The notes under the pieces: model-generated
What the model was told of the DNA's origin: nothing
Database searches by the model: none
Seen by the model: only the letters and a program-made list of their open reading frames with translations
Shown: positions 17,066 through 25,838 of the stretch, piece after piece
Layout: each line of letters starts with the position of its first letter
Numbering within the stretch: position 1 is the first letter of the stretch
Assembly (NCBI RefSeq): GCF_021513235.1
Contig: NZ_CP090976.1
Location: 1,922,001-1,986,000 of the forward strand
DNA length: 64,000 bases
Direction of reading: 5' to 3'
From: Kaistella sp. 97-N-M2
Lineage (GTDB): Bacteria; Bacteroidota; Bacteroidia; Flavobacteriales; Weeksellaceae
Made by a program: the position numbers and the translations under genes

Positions 17066-17370
17066 GATTTTGGTTTTAAAATTTCGCCTAACTTATTCAT
17101 ATGTATTACTTCATCAAACAAATACAACGTATTTGATAGGGATTTGTCTGACAGTCGTAAGTTTTACTTCTAGTCACTAATATAGAATTTATTCCTCATA
17201 AATTGCAAATCGATCTTTTGTATTTCCTAACGTATAGGCTTATACAGACATGAAGTTTTATTGATTTTGCTAGAATATCAATTATCGACAAAAAATCCAC
17301 TGCAATATAGCAGTGGATTAAACTTTTTTCTAAAAGCGAAGCGATCTAAAATCTTTTCGTCTTTTTGAAA
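17066..17370. other. 305-base gap: cassette boundary and transketolase terminator
   Basis: GCCTAAC at 17086-17092 (GTTAGGC on the minus strand) is a perfect integron core box and may mark the outer edge of the membrane-protein cassette. A second TCCTAAC occurs near 17226-17232. The remainder is AT-rich and includes the transketolase terminator at 17293-17320. Confidence 0.45.
17293..17320 (-). terminator. Terminator of the transketolase C-terminal gene
   Basis: The stem AATCCACTGC/GCAGTGGATT is followed by a T run on the minus strand, 51 bases after the stop at 17371. Confidence 0.75.
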
Positions 17371-18318
17371 TTATCTCTCCATAATTCTCTTCACCGCTGC
17401 AATCACCGCATCAGAATCGATACCATATTTTTTCATGAGTTCTGCTGGGGTGGCAGATTCTCCGAAAGTATCGTTTACCGCAACATATTCCTGAATGGTT
17501 GGCCTTTTTCGGGACAACATTCCGGCAACGGATTCACCTAAACCTCCGATGTAATTGTGCTCTTCGGCAGTGACGATTTTTCCTGTTTTCTCTACGGATT
17601 TCAGGATGATGTCTTCGTCCAATGGTTTGATGGTGTGAATGTTAATAACCTCACAGGAAATTCCTTCTTTCTCTAAAGCATCGGCCGCCAATAAAGATTC
17701 CCAAACTAAATGTCCGGTCGCGACGATGGTCACGTCGGTTCCTTCCTGAAGCAGAATTCCTTTTCCGATCTCAAACGGCATATCTTCCGGAATAAATACA
17801 GGAACAACCGGTCGTCCGAAACGTAAATAAACCGGGCCTTCGAAATCTGCGATGGCCAAAGTAGCTGCCTTGGTTTGGTTGTAATCACAAGTGTTGATGA
17901 CGGTCATGCCGGGAAGCATTTTCATCATTCCGATATCTTCCAGAACCTGGTGTGTGGCACCGTCTTCACCCAAAGTGAGTCCGGCGTGGGAGGCGCAGAT
18001 CTTTACATTTTTATTGGAATACGCGATGGACTGGCGAATCTGGTCATAAACCCGCGACGTTGAAAAGTTTGCGAAAGTTCCGGTGAACGGAATTTTTCCG
18101 CTGATGGTTAGGCCCGCGGCAATTCCCATCATGTTGGCTTCTGCGATGCCGACCTGGAAAAATCTTTCGGGCGCTTTTTCAATGAATTTCTCCATTTTCA
18201 AAGAGCCGATGAGGTCTGCACAAAGGGCAACGACGTTCGGATTTTTATCTGCCAACTCGGCCAAACCGGCACCGAAGCCGCTTCTTGTATCTTTTTGTTC
18301 TGTATAAGTATATTTCAT
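17371..18318 (-). CDS. Transketolase, C-terminal subunit
   Basis: The 315-residue protein carries the pyrimidine-binding and C-terminal domains of transketolase. FFQVGIAEANMMGIAAGLT contains the catalytic Glu, AYSNKNVKICASHAGLTLG follows, and the last 120 residues form the transketolase_C domain. Together with the gene at 18693-19544 it rebuilds a full enzyme for the non-oxidative pentose phosphate pathway (C2 transfer with thiamine diphosphate). Split transketolase is normal in many Bacteroidetes. It lies 374 bases downstream of the N-terminal half, with a palindromic repeat between them. Confidence 0.93.
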   Translation of the reverse strand: MKYTYTEQKDTRSGFGAGLAELADKNPNVVALCADLIGSLKMEKFIEKAPERFFQVGIAEANMMGIAAGLTISGKIPFTGTFANFSTSRVYDQIRQSIAYSNKNVKICASHAGLTLGEDGATHQVLEDIGMMKMLPGMTVINTCDYNQTKAATLAIADFEGPVYLRFGRPVVPVFIPEDMPFEIGKGILLQEGTDVTIVATGHLVWESLLAADALEKEGISCEVINIHTIKPLDEDIILKSVEKTGKIVTAEEHNYIGGLGESVAGMLSRKRPTIQEYVAVNDTFGESATPAELMKKYGIDSDAVIAAVKRIMER

Positions 18319-18544
18319 GTTTTTGATGTTTTGATTTCTCGAATTTCTTCGAATTTTAATAGGTATGTCTTATTTAAAAGAATAAAAATTTAGCGCAAAG
18401 GGCGCAAAGTTTTTTTTATAAATACGCTTTTAATTACGTTCACAAAGGCGTTTCACTCAGGAAGGTCCGCAAAGAATTCCAATCTATTACTGTTCACGGA
18501 CAATCTATATTTTTAGTAAGGGGTTTTTTAATGATAACTCATCT

Positions 18545-18640
18545 GCAGCCCGGCCTGAGTGGAGCTCTTTTTAATTGGTGGCTGAGCGTAGCCGAAGCTA
18601 CCAGTTAAAAAAGCGGGAACGGAGGACGGAAATGTCTGAC
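18545..18640 (+). repeat. Dispersed palindromic repeat, family A, copy 1
   Basis: The element has conserved arms GAGTGGAGCTCTTTTT and AAAAAAGCGGGAACGGAGG around a variable stem-loop (GGCT...AGCC nested inside TTGGT...ACCAG). Copies with the same arms occur at 21515-21598 and 32634-32726. It lies in the 374-base gap between the two transketolase genes. Confidence 0.8.
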
Positions 18641-18692
18641 ATAAAAAATAAAATGAGCCTTTGACGAAGAAAAATGTCTTGCCCAAAAAATT

Positions 18693-19544
18693 TTAATAGT
18701 CTGCCGGAGCTTCGATATAGAGTTGCTTAAAGGCGGTTTCCAGTTGCTCGTCGCTCGGTGCTTTTCCGTGCCACGCGTGGGTTCCCACCATGTAATCGAC
18801 GCCAAATCCCATCTCGGTATTGAGGAGAATGACGACGGGTTTTCCCTGACCGGTTTCGGCTTTGGCGCGTTCTAAAATCGCGATAACGGCCTCGAGATCG
18901 TTGCCATTTTTTTCGTTAAGGACTTTCCAGCCAAAAGCTTCGAGTTTTGCGTGCAGATCGCCTAAATCCAAAACATCGTCGGTATCGCCGTCGATCTGTC
19001 TGCCATTATAGTCGATGGTTGCGATAATGTTATCGACTTTTTTGGCCGCAGCGTACATAAAGGCTTCCCAGTTTTGGCCTTCCTGCAGTTCGCCGTCGCC
19101 CTGCAAAGTGTAAACGAGGCTGCTGTCGCCGTCTAATTTTTTACCTAAAGCCGCGCCAATGCCTACGGACAAACCCTGACCTAAAGAGCCGGAAGCCACG
19201 CGAACGCCGGGAAGTCCTTCGTGCGTTGTGGGGTGACCTTGCAGTCTAGTGCCTAATTTCCGGAAGGTTGCGAGTTCGGAAACGGGAAAAAATCCGAAGC
19301 GCGCCAAAGTGGAGTAGAAGACGGGAGAAATGTGGCCGTTGGAAAGGAAGAAAAGGTCTTCGTTTTTTCCGGCCATGGTGAAGGGCAATTTGTAATTCAG
19401 CACTCTGCCGTAAAGCGCGGTAAAGTATTCTGTACAGCCCAAACTGCCGCCGGGATGGCCGGAATTTACGGCGTGCACCATTCGTAAAATGTCTCTTCTA
19501 ATCTGTGTGGTAAGAGATTTCAGCTCTTCAGTAGATTTACTCAT
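18693..19544 (-). CDS. Transketolase, N-terminal subunit
   Basis: The 283-residue thiamine-diphosphate domain has GHPGGSLGCTEYF at about 30, LFFLSNGHISP, the ASGSLGQGLSVGIGAAL segment and the ThDP/Mg motif GDGELQEGQNWEA. This half binds the diphosphate end of the cofactor. It must pair with the C-terminal subunit encoded downstream. Length is normal for the split form. The start at 19544 (MSKSTEELKSL) is the only reasonable one. Confidence 0.93.
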   Translation of the reverse strand: MSKSTEELKSLTTQIRRDILRMVHAVNSGHPGGSLGCTEYFTALYGRVLNYKLPFTMAGKNEDLFFLSNGHISPVFYSTLARFGFFPVSELATFRKLGTRLQGHPTTHEGLPGVRVASGSLGQGLSVGIGAALGKKLDGDSSLVYTLQGDGELQEGQNWEAFMYAAAKKVDNIIATIDYNGRQIDGDTDDVLDLGDLHAKLEAFGWKVLNEKNGNDLEAVIAILERAKAETGQGKPVVILLNTEMGFGVDYMVGTHAWHGKAPSDEQLETAFKQLYIEAPADY

Positions 19545-19901
19545 TATGTAGATTTATTTGGAGGCGAATTTACGAATTTTTGATGGCGTGGGAAAATGGA
19601 AGAAGGGTGGTTTTTAGCGTTGGAAATGATAGTACGTTTCGTGGGATTGGACTGAAATTCTGGGCGATTTTTTGGCATTTTCTCTAAGTTTTGAGAAATG
19701 GTGCTAAGTGGCGGAAGGTGGTAGTTGGATGTTTTTTTTTAAGGGAGGGTGAAGGTAGTTTGGATTTTGGTTTTTTTTAGAATTTGTTGAACCTTGACAA
19801 GGTTGATTTCGCTCGCTTAAGTAGTTCTCTCTTCGTAACCTAAAGTCTCACCAACGCAATTTAAAAACATGTAAAACCTTGACAAAATTGATTTCGCTCG
19901 G
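19545..19901. other. 357-base gap with a duplicated 3' end of the symporter gene
   Basis: The stretch 19789-19833 resembles 19873-19918, the 3' end of the symporter gene plus its trailing sequence. Both have CCTTGACAA, then TTGATTTCGCTCG and a following T-rich segment. The first copy contains the near-perfect palindrome AACCTTGACAAGGTT. No gene is seen in the gap, which otherwise serves as leader of the transketolase genes. Confidence 0.55.
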
Positions 19902-21473
19902 TTAAATAGTTTCTCCTTTCAACCCTTTACTTCTAATCAGCCACAACCCCAAAAATGTGATCAATCCATTGATAATAATAAGTTCAACCCCAATTTTGTA
20001 GGTGCTGTTATTGGTGACAAAAAAGTTGAGCAGATAAGTTAAAACAGGGGAAATTAGAGTAACTGCGAGAATCGCGTATTTTTTGTGAATCTGGAATCTG
20101 GTCAAAATGCCGAAAGCAAAAAGTCCCAGCAGAGGACCGTAGGTGTAGCCCGCGACTTCCATGATAAGGTAAACGATGGACTTATCGTTGATGGCTTTAA
20201 AGATCATAATCAGGATAAAAAAGATCACCGTGAAAATCAAATGGATTTTCATTCGGAGTTTTTTCTTCTGTTTTTCTGTCCGGATTTTGTCTTCGTTCAG
20301 ATTTAAAAGGTCTACGCAGTAAGAACTCGTCACCGCGGTTAAAGCCCCGTCCGCAGAAGGGAAAAGCGCAGAAATCAAACCGATTATAAAAATGACCGAA
20401 ATAAAGAGCGGGAAATATCCCTGTAGCGACAGTGCGGGGAAAAGATCATCGCCCATCATGTTCGTAATGTTGCCCGCCGTGTCTTTAAAACCAAACGCAT
20501 TGCTTGTTTTTCCGCTCACTATATCTACGATCTGGCCGTATTCTGCGCCGTTGCTTTGGGCAAAAAGATAAAGCAAACCGCCCAAAAAGAGGAACGCGAA
20601 ATTCACCAAAAGTAAAGTTCCCGCAAACGTGAGCATGTTTTTTTTGGAGTTGTGCAGATTGTCCACAGAAATGTTTTTCTGCATCATTTCCTGATCCAGT
20701 CCCGTCATCGCAATCGTAATGAACATGCCACCCAAAATCGTTTTCAGGAAAAATGTTTTCGAATGGAAATCGGTGTTCAGCACATGCGTGTAATCTTTCG
20801 ACGCCAAAACCGTGTAAGCCTCGCCCGCAGACAAATTCAAATTGGAAAGAATGTAAACAATACACCCCACTAAACTTAAAATCATAAAAGAAGTTTGCAA
20901 TGTATCCGTAATCACAATCGTTTTCACGCCGCCTTCGTAGGTGTACAGCAAGACCATTAATAAAATGATGGCCGAAGTCAGCCAGAACGGAACACCCAGA
21001 TCGGACAGAAGAAAGATCTGCAGCACATTCACCACCAAAAATAAACGCGCCGTGGCACCGATGGAGCGCGAAATAATAAAAAATATCGACCCAATTTTAT
21101 GCGCTTCCACATTAAATCTTCGGCCCAGATATGTGTAGATAGACGTCAGGTTCATTTTGTAGTAAAGCGGTAAAAGTACGGACGCCACGATAAAATACCC
21201 GATAAAAAAGCCGATGACGAGCATGTAATACTCAAATCCGCCAAAAGCATACGCTCCGTCCGTCATTTTTCCCACGGTGCCGGGCACTGAAATAAACGTG
21301 ACGCCGGAAAGCGAGGTTCCGATCATTCCGAACGCCACCAGCCACCATTTGCTTTTTCTGTTTCCGATAAAAAAGGACTGATTGTCGGCATTTCTACTCG
21401 TAAAATAGGAAATCACCAGTAAGCCAACAAAATAGACGAAAACAAATAATAACAAAATCGTGGATGTGTTCAT
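19902..21473 (-). CDS. Sodium:solute symporter (SSS family)
   Basis: The 523-residue inner-membrane protein has about thirteen helices and SSS-family segments such as SLSGVTFISVPG, YTYEGGVKTIVITDTLQT and SALFPSADGALTAV. It couples uptake of an organic solute to sodium; the substrate is not evident. I place the start at 21473 (MNTSTILLLFVF). The open frame continues upstream to 21623, but those 50 residues come from the palindromic repeat at 21515-21598 and are hydrophilic, so they are not part of the gene. Confidence 0.9.
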   Translation of the reverse strand: MNTSTILLLFVFVYFVGLLVISYFTSRNADNQSFFIGNRKSKWWLVAFGMIGTSLSGVTFISVPGTVGKMTDGAYAFGGFEYYMLVIGFFIGYFIVASVLLPLYYKMNLTSIYTYLGRRFNVEAHKIGSIFFIISRSIGATARLFLVVNVLQIFLLSDLGVPFWLTSAIILLMVLLYTYEGGVKTIVITDTLQTSFMILSLVGCIVYILSNLNLSAGEAYTVLASKDYTHVLNTDFHSKTFFLKTILGGMFITIAMTGLDQEMMQKNISVDNLHNSKKNMLTFAGTLLLVNFAFLFLGGLLYLFAQSNGAEYGQIVDIVSGKTSNAFGFKDTAGNITNMMGDDLFPALSLQGYFPLFISVIFIIGLISALFPSADGALTAVTSSYCVDLLNLNEDKIRTEKQKKKLRMKIHLIFTVIFFILIMIFKAINDKSIVYLIMEVAGYTYGPLLGLFAFGILTRFQIHKKYAILAVTLISPVLTYLLNFFVTNNSTYKIGVELIIINGLITFLGLWLIRSKGLKGETI

Positions 21474-21514
21474 TTTAAAAAATTTATGAGCAAATATAGT
21501 TTTTTTTAGGATTT

Positions 21515-21598
21515 GGGCGCCTTTATCCGCCTTCCACTCCCGCTTTTTTTGCTTCACTGCGTTGCGCAAAAAAGAGCTCCGTTCAAGTCGGGGCGCAG
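21515..21598 (-). repeat. Dispersed palindromic repeat, family A, copy 2
   Basis: Read on the minus strand, GGAGCTCTTTTTT and AAAAAAAGCGGGAGTGGAAGG flank a short stem-loop (TTGCGCAACGCAG...). The outer ends carry GGGCGC in direct repeat on the plus strand. It lies just upstream of the symporter gene. Confidence 0.8.
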
Positions 21599-21624
21599 AT
21601 TCGTCTTTTTGCCCAGTTGTCACA

Positions 21625-21652
21625 CAAAAAAACCTTTCCGGCGGGAAAGGTT
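21625..21652 (-). terminator. Terminator of the small acetyltransferase gene
   Basis: AACCTTTCC/GGAAAGGTT with a short loop and a minus-strand run of seven T, 28 bases past the stop codon. Confidence 0.85.
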
Positions 21653-21679
21653 AATTATTTTTCTTAATTATAATGTCGT

Positions 21680-21967
21680 TTAAGCGGAGAAAACATCGTG
21701 CGTCGACGCATCTTTTTCCAAAACAGATTTTGCGAACGGGCAGGTTGCACGGATTTTTTTTCCGTCCTTTCTCGCGAATTCCACGGCTGAAGTAACCAGA
21801 TCTTTTCCGATTCCTTTTCCTTCAAAATGATCCTCAACTTCCGTGTGTGCGATGTTAAAAGTATTTTCGTCCAACCATTCGTACTGTAGAACGCCGGCTC
21901 TTTCACCCTCGTATCTTGCACTGAACTCTCCAAACTTTTCTCCGTTATTTTGCGTAATTTCTGCCAT
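21680..21967 (-). CDS. Small GNAT-like N-acetyltransferase (YjdJ type)
   Basis: The 95-residue protein is a minimal GNAT domain of the YjdJ/Gtn5-like type: GERAGVLQYEWLDENTFNI, then HTEVEDHFEGKGIGKDLV with the acetyl-CoA loop (EGKGIGKDL), and IRATCPFAKSVLEK. Substrates of this group are unknown. It is monocistronic with its own terminator. Confidence 0.9.
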   Translation of the reverse strand: MAEITQNNGEKFGEFSARYEGERAGVLQYEWLDENTFNIAHTEVEDHFEGKGIGKDLVTSAVEFARKDGKKIRATCPFAKSVLEKDASTHDVFSA

Positions 21968-22071
21968 TTTAATTTATTTTTTTTGTTAAATTTTATCGAT
22001 GTTGTTTAAGGCAAAGAAAGAATAATGCCAACCAGCACTGCGGCAAAATTTAAATAAACCTTCATAAACCA

Positions 22072-22644
22072 TTACTTCAGATTTTTTTCGATTCTCAGAT
22101 CCGGAATCACCCAAAATATTGCGGCAACATAATACATTCCCACAGCAATTAAGGGCAGGAAAAAAGAAAGAACGATGCCCGAAACATAAATAAGAGCCGA
22201 CAGTTTTTCTTTCAACGTAGATTGCAGTGCTTTCGCAATCACCGAATCTTTGCCCTCCAGGTCCAGACAAAATTTCTGCAGGATATTAAAAGCCAGCGCG
22301 CACATCAACAAAATAAATCCATACAATGCCGCGGGATTTTTGGTGAAGTGATTTTCGCCCAGCCAGGAGGTGGCAAAAGGTAAAATGGAGAGCCAAAATA
22401 AAAGATGCAGATTAGCCCAAAGCACTTTTCCGTTCACATGTTTTACCGCCTGAAATAAGTGGTGATGGTTGTTCCAGTAAATTCCGATATAAATAAAACT
22501 GAAAAGATAGGAGAGAAATTTAAAAGCAAGCGGTTTTAAATCCGAAAAATTTTCACCTTCCGGGATTCTCAGTTCCAGGACCATAATGGTGATAATTATG
22601 GCGAGAACGCCGTCGCTGAATGCTTCTAATCTGCCTTTCGTCAT
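22072..22644 (-). CDS. TMEM175-family (DUF1211) potassium channel-like protein
   Basis: The 190-residue protein begins KGRLEAFSDGVLAIIITI, carrying the RxxxFSDG signature of TMEM175/DUF1211 channels. It has about five to six membrane helices and WNNHHHLF. Bacterial members form leak-type potassium channels. Length is normal for the single-repeat bacterial type. No operon partner is obvious; an MFS gene ends 43 bases upstream on the same strand. Confidence 0.9.
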   Translation of the reverse strand: MTKGRLEAFSDGVLAIIITIMVLELRIPEGENFSDLKPLAFKFLSYLFSFIYIGIYWNNHHHLFQAVKHVNGKVLWANLHLLFWLSILPFATSWLGENHFTKNPAALYGFILLMCALAFNILQKFCLDLEGKDSVIAKALQSTLKEKLSALIYVSGIVLSFFLPLIAVGMYYVAAIFWVIPDLRIEKNLK

Positions 22645-22687
22645 TTTGCTTTTTTACAAACTAAAGATAAAGAAAATCCAGATTAAC

Positions 22688-23872
22688 TTACAGGTGCGCT
22701 TTTCTAAATTGCGTCATCGTTAAAATAAGCAGTCCTAAAATACCTAAAATAAAATAGCCTTCCGCCACGTGCAGCTGAACCTGCGGTTTCAGGATCGCCA
22801 CAATTCCGTAACTGATGGCAGACGTTATGATGAAGGCAAAACCGCCCGTTAATCCCCCGGCAACACCCGCCGAATTAGGAAATCTTCCCAAACAGTACGC
22901 AAAATAATTATTAAAAATAAAGCCGGCAGTAACGTGAATCACGAAGGCAAACGCGACCAAACTGTAAATGGTATTTAAAAATAAAGACGAAAAAATCATC
23001 AAAACGATTAAAAATAACTGTATAAAATTAGCGTACCGGATTTTCGGCAGAAATGCTTTTTCGATTAAGGCTTTGCCTAAAAATCCGCCCATCATCCAGG
23101 CAAAACCAAGCATTAACGAAACATATCCGGCCACCACCTCCGAATAGCCCATCTTATGTTCGATGATAAATGCACCGCATAAATTAAAGAAAATAACCAT
23201 CGCGTAACTGACGCCACACATGAGCATGCCGTAGAAAAAATCTTTCGTGCGGAACATCATGTCGTATTCTTTCAACACGGTTCGTAAAAAAAAAGGTTTT
23301 TTAATTTTTAAAGTTTCACCCGAGAACAGAAGTTCAAAAATCAACAGCAGCAAACTGTAACCCGCCAAAACATAAAAGTTAGATTGCCAACCGAATAATT
23401 TCTGTAAATATCCGCCCAGAAAAGGCGCAATAATAGGTCCTACCGACCATACAATCGTCATGATACTTAAATAATGTTTCCGTTTTTCGCCTTCATACAC
23501 ATCAACAAAAAATGCACGTTTTGAAACTACAGCGAAACCCGATAAAGCGCCCTGTACCACGCGCATGGCATAGATAACCATAATATCTTTCGTGGTGGCG
23601 GTAATCAAAAAACTTACGATAAACAACGCCAGGGAAATCAACGCAACACGATAGCGACCGAAAGAATCGACCACGCTTCCCGCAAAAAACTGGGTGATGC
23701 CGTAACTGATCAAAAATATGGAAAGCGTTAGTTGGATCCGGCTTTCCGGCTGTTGCAGTTCCACCGCCATACTCGGCATGGAGGGCAAATAAATATCGGT
23801 CGCCAGGCCCGACATTGGAATTACTGCAAACGCAAGCAAGGTTGCAATAAATTTATTTTTTTCTTTAAGCAT
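22688..23872 (-). CDS. Bcr/CflA-type MFS drug exporter
   Basis: The 394-residue protein has twelve membrane helices and the Bcr/CflA start AVIPMSGLATDIYLPSMPSM, FFAGSVVDSFGRYRV in loop 2-3 and a GPIIAPFLGGYLQ motif (antiporter motif C region) in helix 5. Family members exchange protons for drugs such as bicyclomycin or sulfonamides; the substrate here is unknown. The downstream gene (TMEM175-like) is 43 bases away on the same strand. Confidence 0.9.
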   Translation of the reverse strand: MLKEKNKFIATLLAFAVIPMSGLATDIYLPSMPSMAVELQQPESRIQLTLSIFLISYGITQFFAGSVVDSFGRYRVALISLALFIVSFLITATTKDIMVIYAMRVVQGALSGFAVVSKRAFFVDVYEGEKRKHYLSIMTIVWSVGPIIAPFLGGYLQKLFGWQSNFYVLAGYSLLLLIFELLFSGETLKIKKPFFLRTVLKEYDMMFRTKDFFYGMLMCGVSYAMVIFFNLCGAFIIEHKMGYSEVVAGYVSLMLGFAWMMGGFLGKALIEKAFLPKIRYANFIQLFLIVLMIFSSLFLNTIYSLVAFAFVIHVTAGFIFNNYFAYCLGRFPNSAGVAGGLTGGFAFIITSAISYGIVAILKPQVQLHVAEGYFILGILGLLILTMTQFRKAHL

Positions 23873-24007
23873 TCTTTAAGGGAAATTTCAGCGTCACTTA
23901 TTTTTAAAAGTTGCGCAAAATTCGGTCTTTTTGCAGAAACTAGCCGTGGAAAATAAATAAAATTGAAGATCGACAGAATCGATGGAAGGCTCAGTTTGTA
24001 AAATAAA

Positions 24008-24039
24008 AAAGGTGAAACGAATATAATCCTTTCACCTTT
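24008..24039 (-). terminator. Terminator of the catalase gene
   Basis: AAAGGTGAAA/TTTCACCTTT with a 12-base loop and minus-strand T run, 21 bases after the catalase stop. Confidence 0.8.
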
Positions 24040-24059
24040 AACTTTATTAATTTTTATTC

Positions 24060-25568
24060 CTAATGACTTGGTTTCGGCGCCCATTGATCATAAGGCGTCA
24101 TGTCGAAACTATTAACTTCTTCCATCGTCAGTCCCAAAGCATTTGCAACGCCGGTTCCGTATTCCGAGTCGGCTTTATAACAGTTTCTGATGTGGCGGAT
24201 CTGGATGAATTTCTCGGCGCCACCAACATTTGCGGCAGTATTATCGAAAAGCATCTGCTCTTTGCCGTCCGCCTTTATAATTCGGAAAAGATTTCCCGGC
24301 TGCGTGAAGTAATCTTCATCATCGTCCCGGAAGTTGTGCGCGTAAGCATCGCCCGAAAGCTCCAGCGGCGGCTCCTTGGACGAAGGCTGTTCCTGCCATT
24401 CGCCGTAACTGTTGGGTTCGTAATGTTTCGTACCGCCGTAGTTACCGTCCACGCGCATCTGGCCATCGCGGTGAAACGCGTTATATGGACATCTCGGTTT
24501 ATTCACGGGAATCTGATAGTGATTCACGCCTAACCGGTAGCGCTGCGCATCGCCGTAGGAAAAGAGACGTCCCTGCAGCATTTTGTCCGGAGAAAAACCG
24601 ATACCGGGAACGATATTCGTCGGGTTAAAGGCGGCTTGCTCCACATCGGCAAAATAATTTTCCGCATTTTTGTTCAGTTCAAATTCGCCGACTTCAATTA
24701 AAGGGAAATCTTTTTTGGACCAGACTTTTGTGAGATCAAACGGATGGAAACGGTAGGTTTTGGCTTCTTCTTCCGTCATAATCTGAACGAACATTTTCCA
24801 TTTCGGGAAATTGCCTTTTTCGATGTTGTCGAAGAGATCCCGTTGTGCGGATTCGCGGTCCATTCCGATGAGTTTTCCGGCTTCTTCATCCGTTAAATTG
24901 TCGATGCCCTGCTGTGTTCTAAAATGAAATTTCACCCAATGGCGAACATTATCTTTATTGAGAAAGCTGTACGTGTGGCTTCCGAAACCGTGCATATGCC
25001 GGTAGCCGTTCGGGATGCCGCGGTCGCTCATGATGATGGTCACCTGATGCAGAGCTTCGGGTAGTAAAGTCCAGAAATCCCAGTTATTATTCGCATCGCG
25101 GAGGTTGGTTTTCGGGTCGCGTTTTACGGCATGATTCAGGTCCGGAAATTTCATTGGATCGCGGAAAAAGAAAACGGGCGTGTTATTGCCAACCATATCC
25201 CAAATTCCCTCTTCTGTGTAAAATTTTAAAGCAAATCCTCTAATATCCCTCTCTGCATCGGCGGCGCCTCGCTCACCGGCAACAGTGGAAAACCGGGCGA
25301 ACATTTCGGTTTGCTTGCCGATCTCATTAAAAATATTTGCTTTCGAATAAGCCGAAATATCGTGCGTAACGGTGAAAGTTCCGAAGGCGCCAGAGCCTTT
25401 CGCGTGCATTCTCCGTTCGGGGATCACTTCCCGGTCGAAGTTGGCCATTTTTTCCAAAAACCAAAAATCCTGCATTAACAGTGGTCCTCTCGGTCCGGCG
25501 GTTTGCGTATTTTGATTATCGGGAACTGGTGCTCCGGTTTGCCTCGTCAGTTTTTTCTTGTCTTCCAT
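24060..25568 (-). CDS. katA: Catalase (monofunctional, haem)
   Basis: The 502-residue clade 3 type catalase splits hydrogen peroxide. The haem-facing His55 is in [14 protein letters not shown], the Asn in [16 protein letters not shown], and the proximal Tyr in [15 protein letters not shown] start at 25568 ([12 protein letters not shown]); an upstream in-frame ATG at 25601 would add 11 residues not found in the family. It is monocistronic with its own terminator. No secretion signal is present. No OxyR gene lies nearby. Confidence 0.96.
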   Translation of the reverse strand: MEDKKKLTRQTGAPVPDNQNTQTAGPRGPLLMQDFWFLEKMANFDREVIPERRMHAKGSGAFGTFTVTHDISAYSKANIFNEIGKQTEMFARFSTVAGERGAADAERDIRGFALKFYTEEGIWDMVGNNTPVFFFRDPMKFPDLNHAVKRDPKTNLRDANNNWDFWTLLPEALHQVTIIMSDRGIPNGYRHMHGFGSHTYSFLNKDNVRHWVKFHFRTQQGIDNLTDEEAGKLIGMDRESAQRDLFDNIEKGNFPKWKMFVQIMTEEEAKTYRFHPFDLTKVWSKKDFPLIEVGEFELNKNAENYFADVEQAAFNPTNIVPGIGFSPDKMLQGRLFSYGDAQRYRLGVNHYQIPVNKPRCPYNAFHRDGQMRVDGNYGGTKHYEPNSYGEWQEQPSSKEPPLELSGDAYAHNFRDDDEDYFTQPGNLFRIIKADGKEQMLFDNTAANVGGAEKFIQIRHIRNCYKADSEYGTGVANALGLTMEEVNSFDMTPYDQWAPKPSH

Positions 25569-25838
25569 TTTAATAATTTTTAGTTGATGAAAGTTAGGCA
25601 TTATAAATTATCAAAATGATCGCTTTTGTCTAAAACGTTCATTTATTCCAAATTAAAAAGGAATTTCGGCTGATGATTTCTAACTGAAACTATTTGATGA
25701 TGCAGGAAATGCTAAAGATCGAATGCGTAATTTATAGACTATTATTTTGAGCTTTCTGATGATCATTTCTTTGTTGAATGAGAAAGATTCGATATCAATC
25801 GAAATCTTTTTCTTAAAAAAATGCAAATTGGAACCAGA

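Noticed and set aside
13500..17330. Prophage or CRISPR array in the accessory island
   Set aside because: No phage structural genes, integrase or regularly spaced repeats are present; only a transposase remnant and cassette-like sites.
21474..21623. 50-residue N-terminal extension of the sodium:solute symporter
   Set aside because: The extension is translated palindromic repeat; the hydrophobic family N-terminus starts at 21473.
22006..22065. 19-codon hydrophobic frame on the minus strand (MKVYLNFAAVLVGIILSLP)
   Set aside because: Looks like a tiny membrane peptide, but it is very short, has no clear ribosome-binding site or promoter and no known homologue pattern; kept out of the feature list.
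24063..24533. 156-codon plus-strand frame within the catalase gene
   Set aside because: Antisense shadow of katA.
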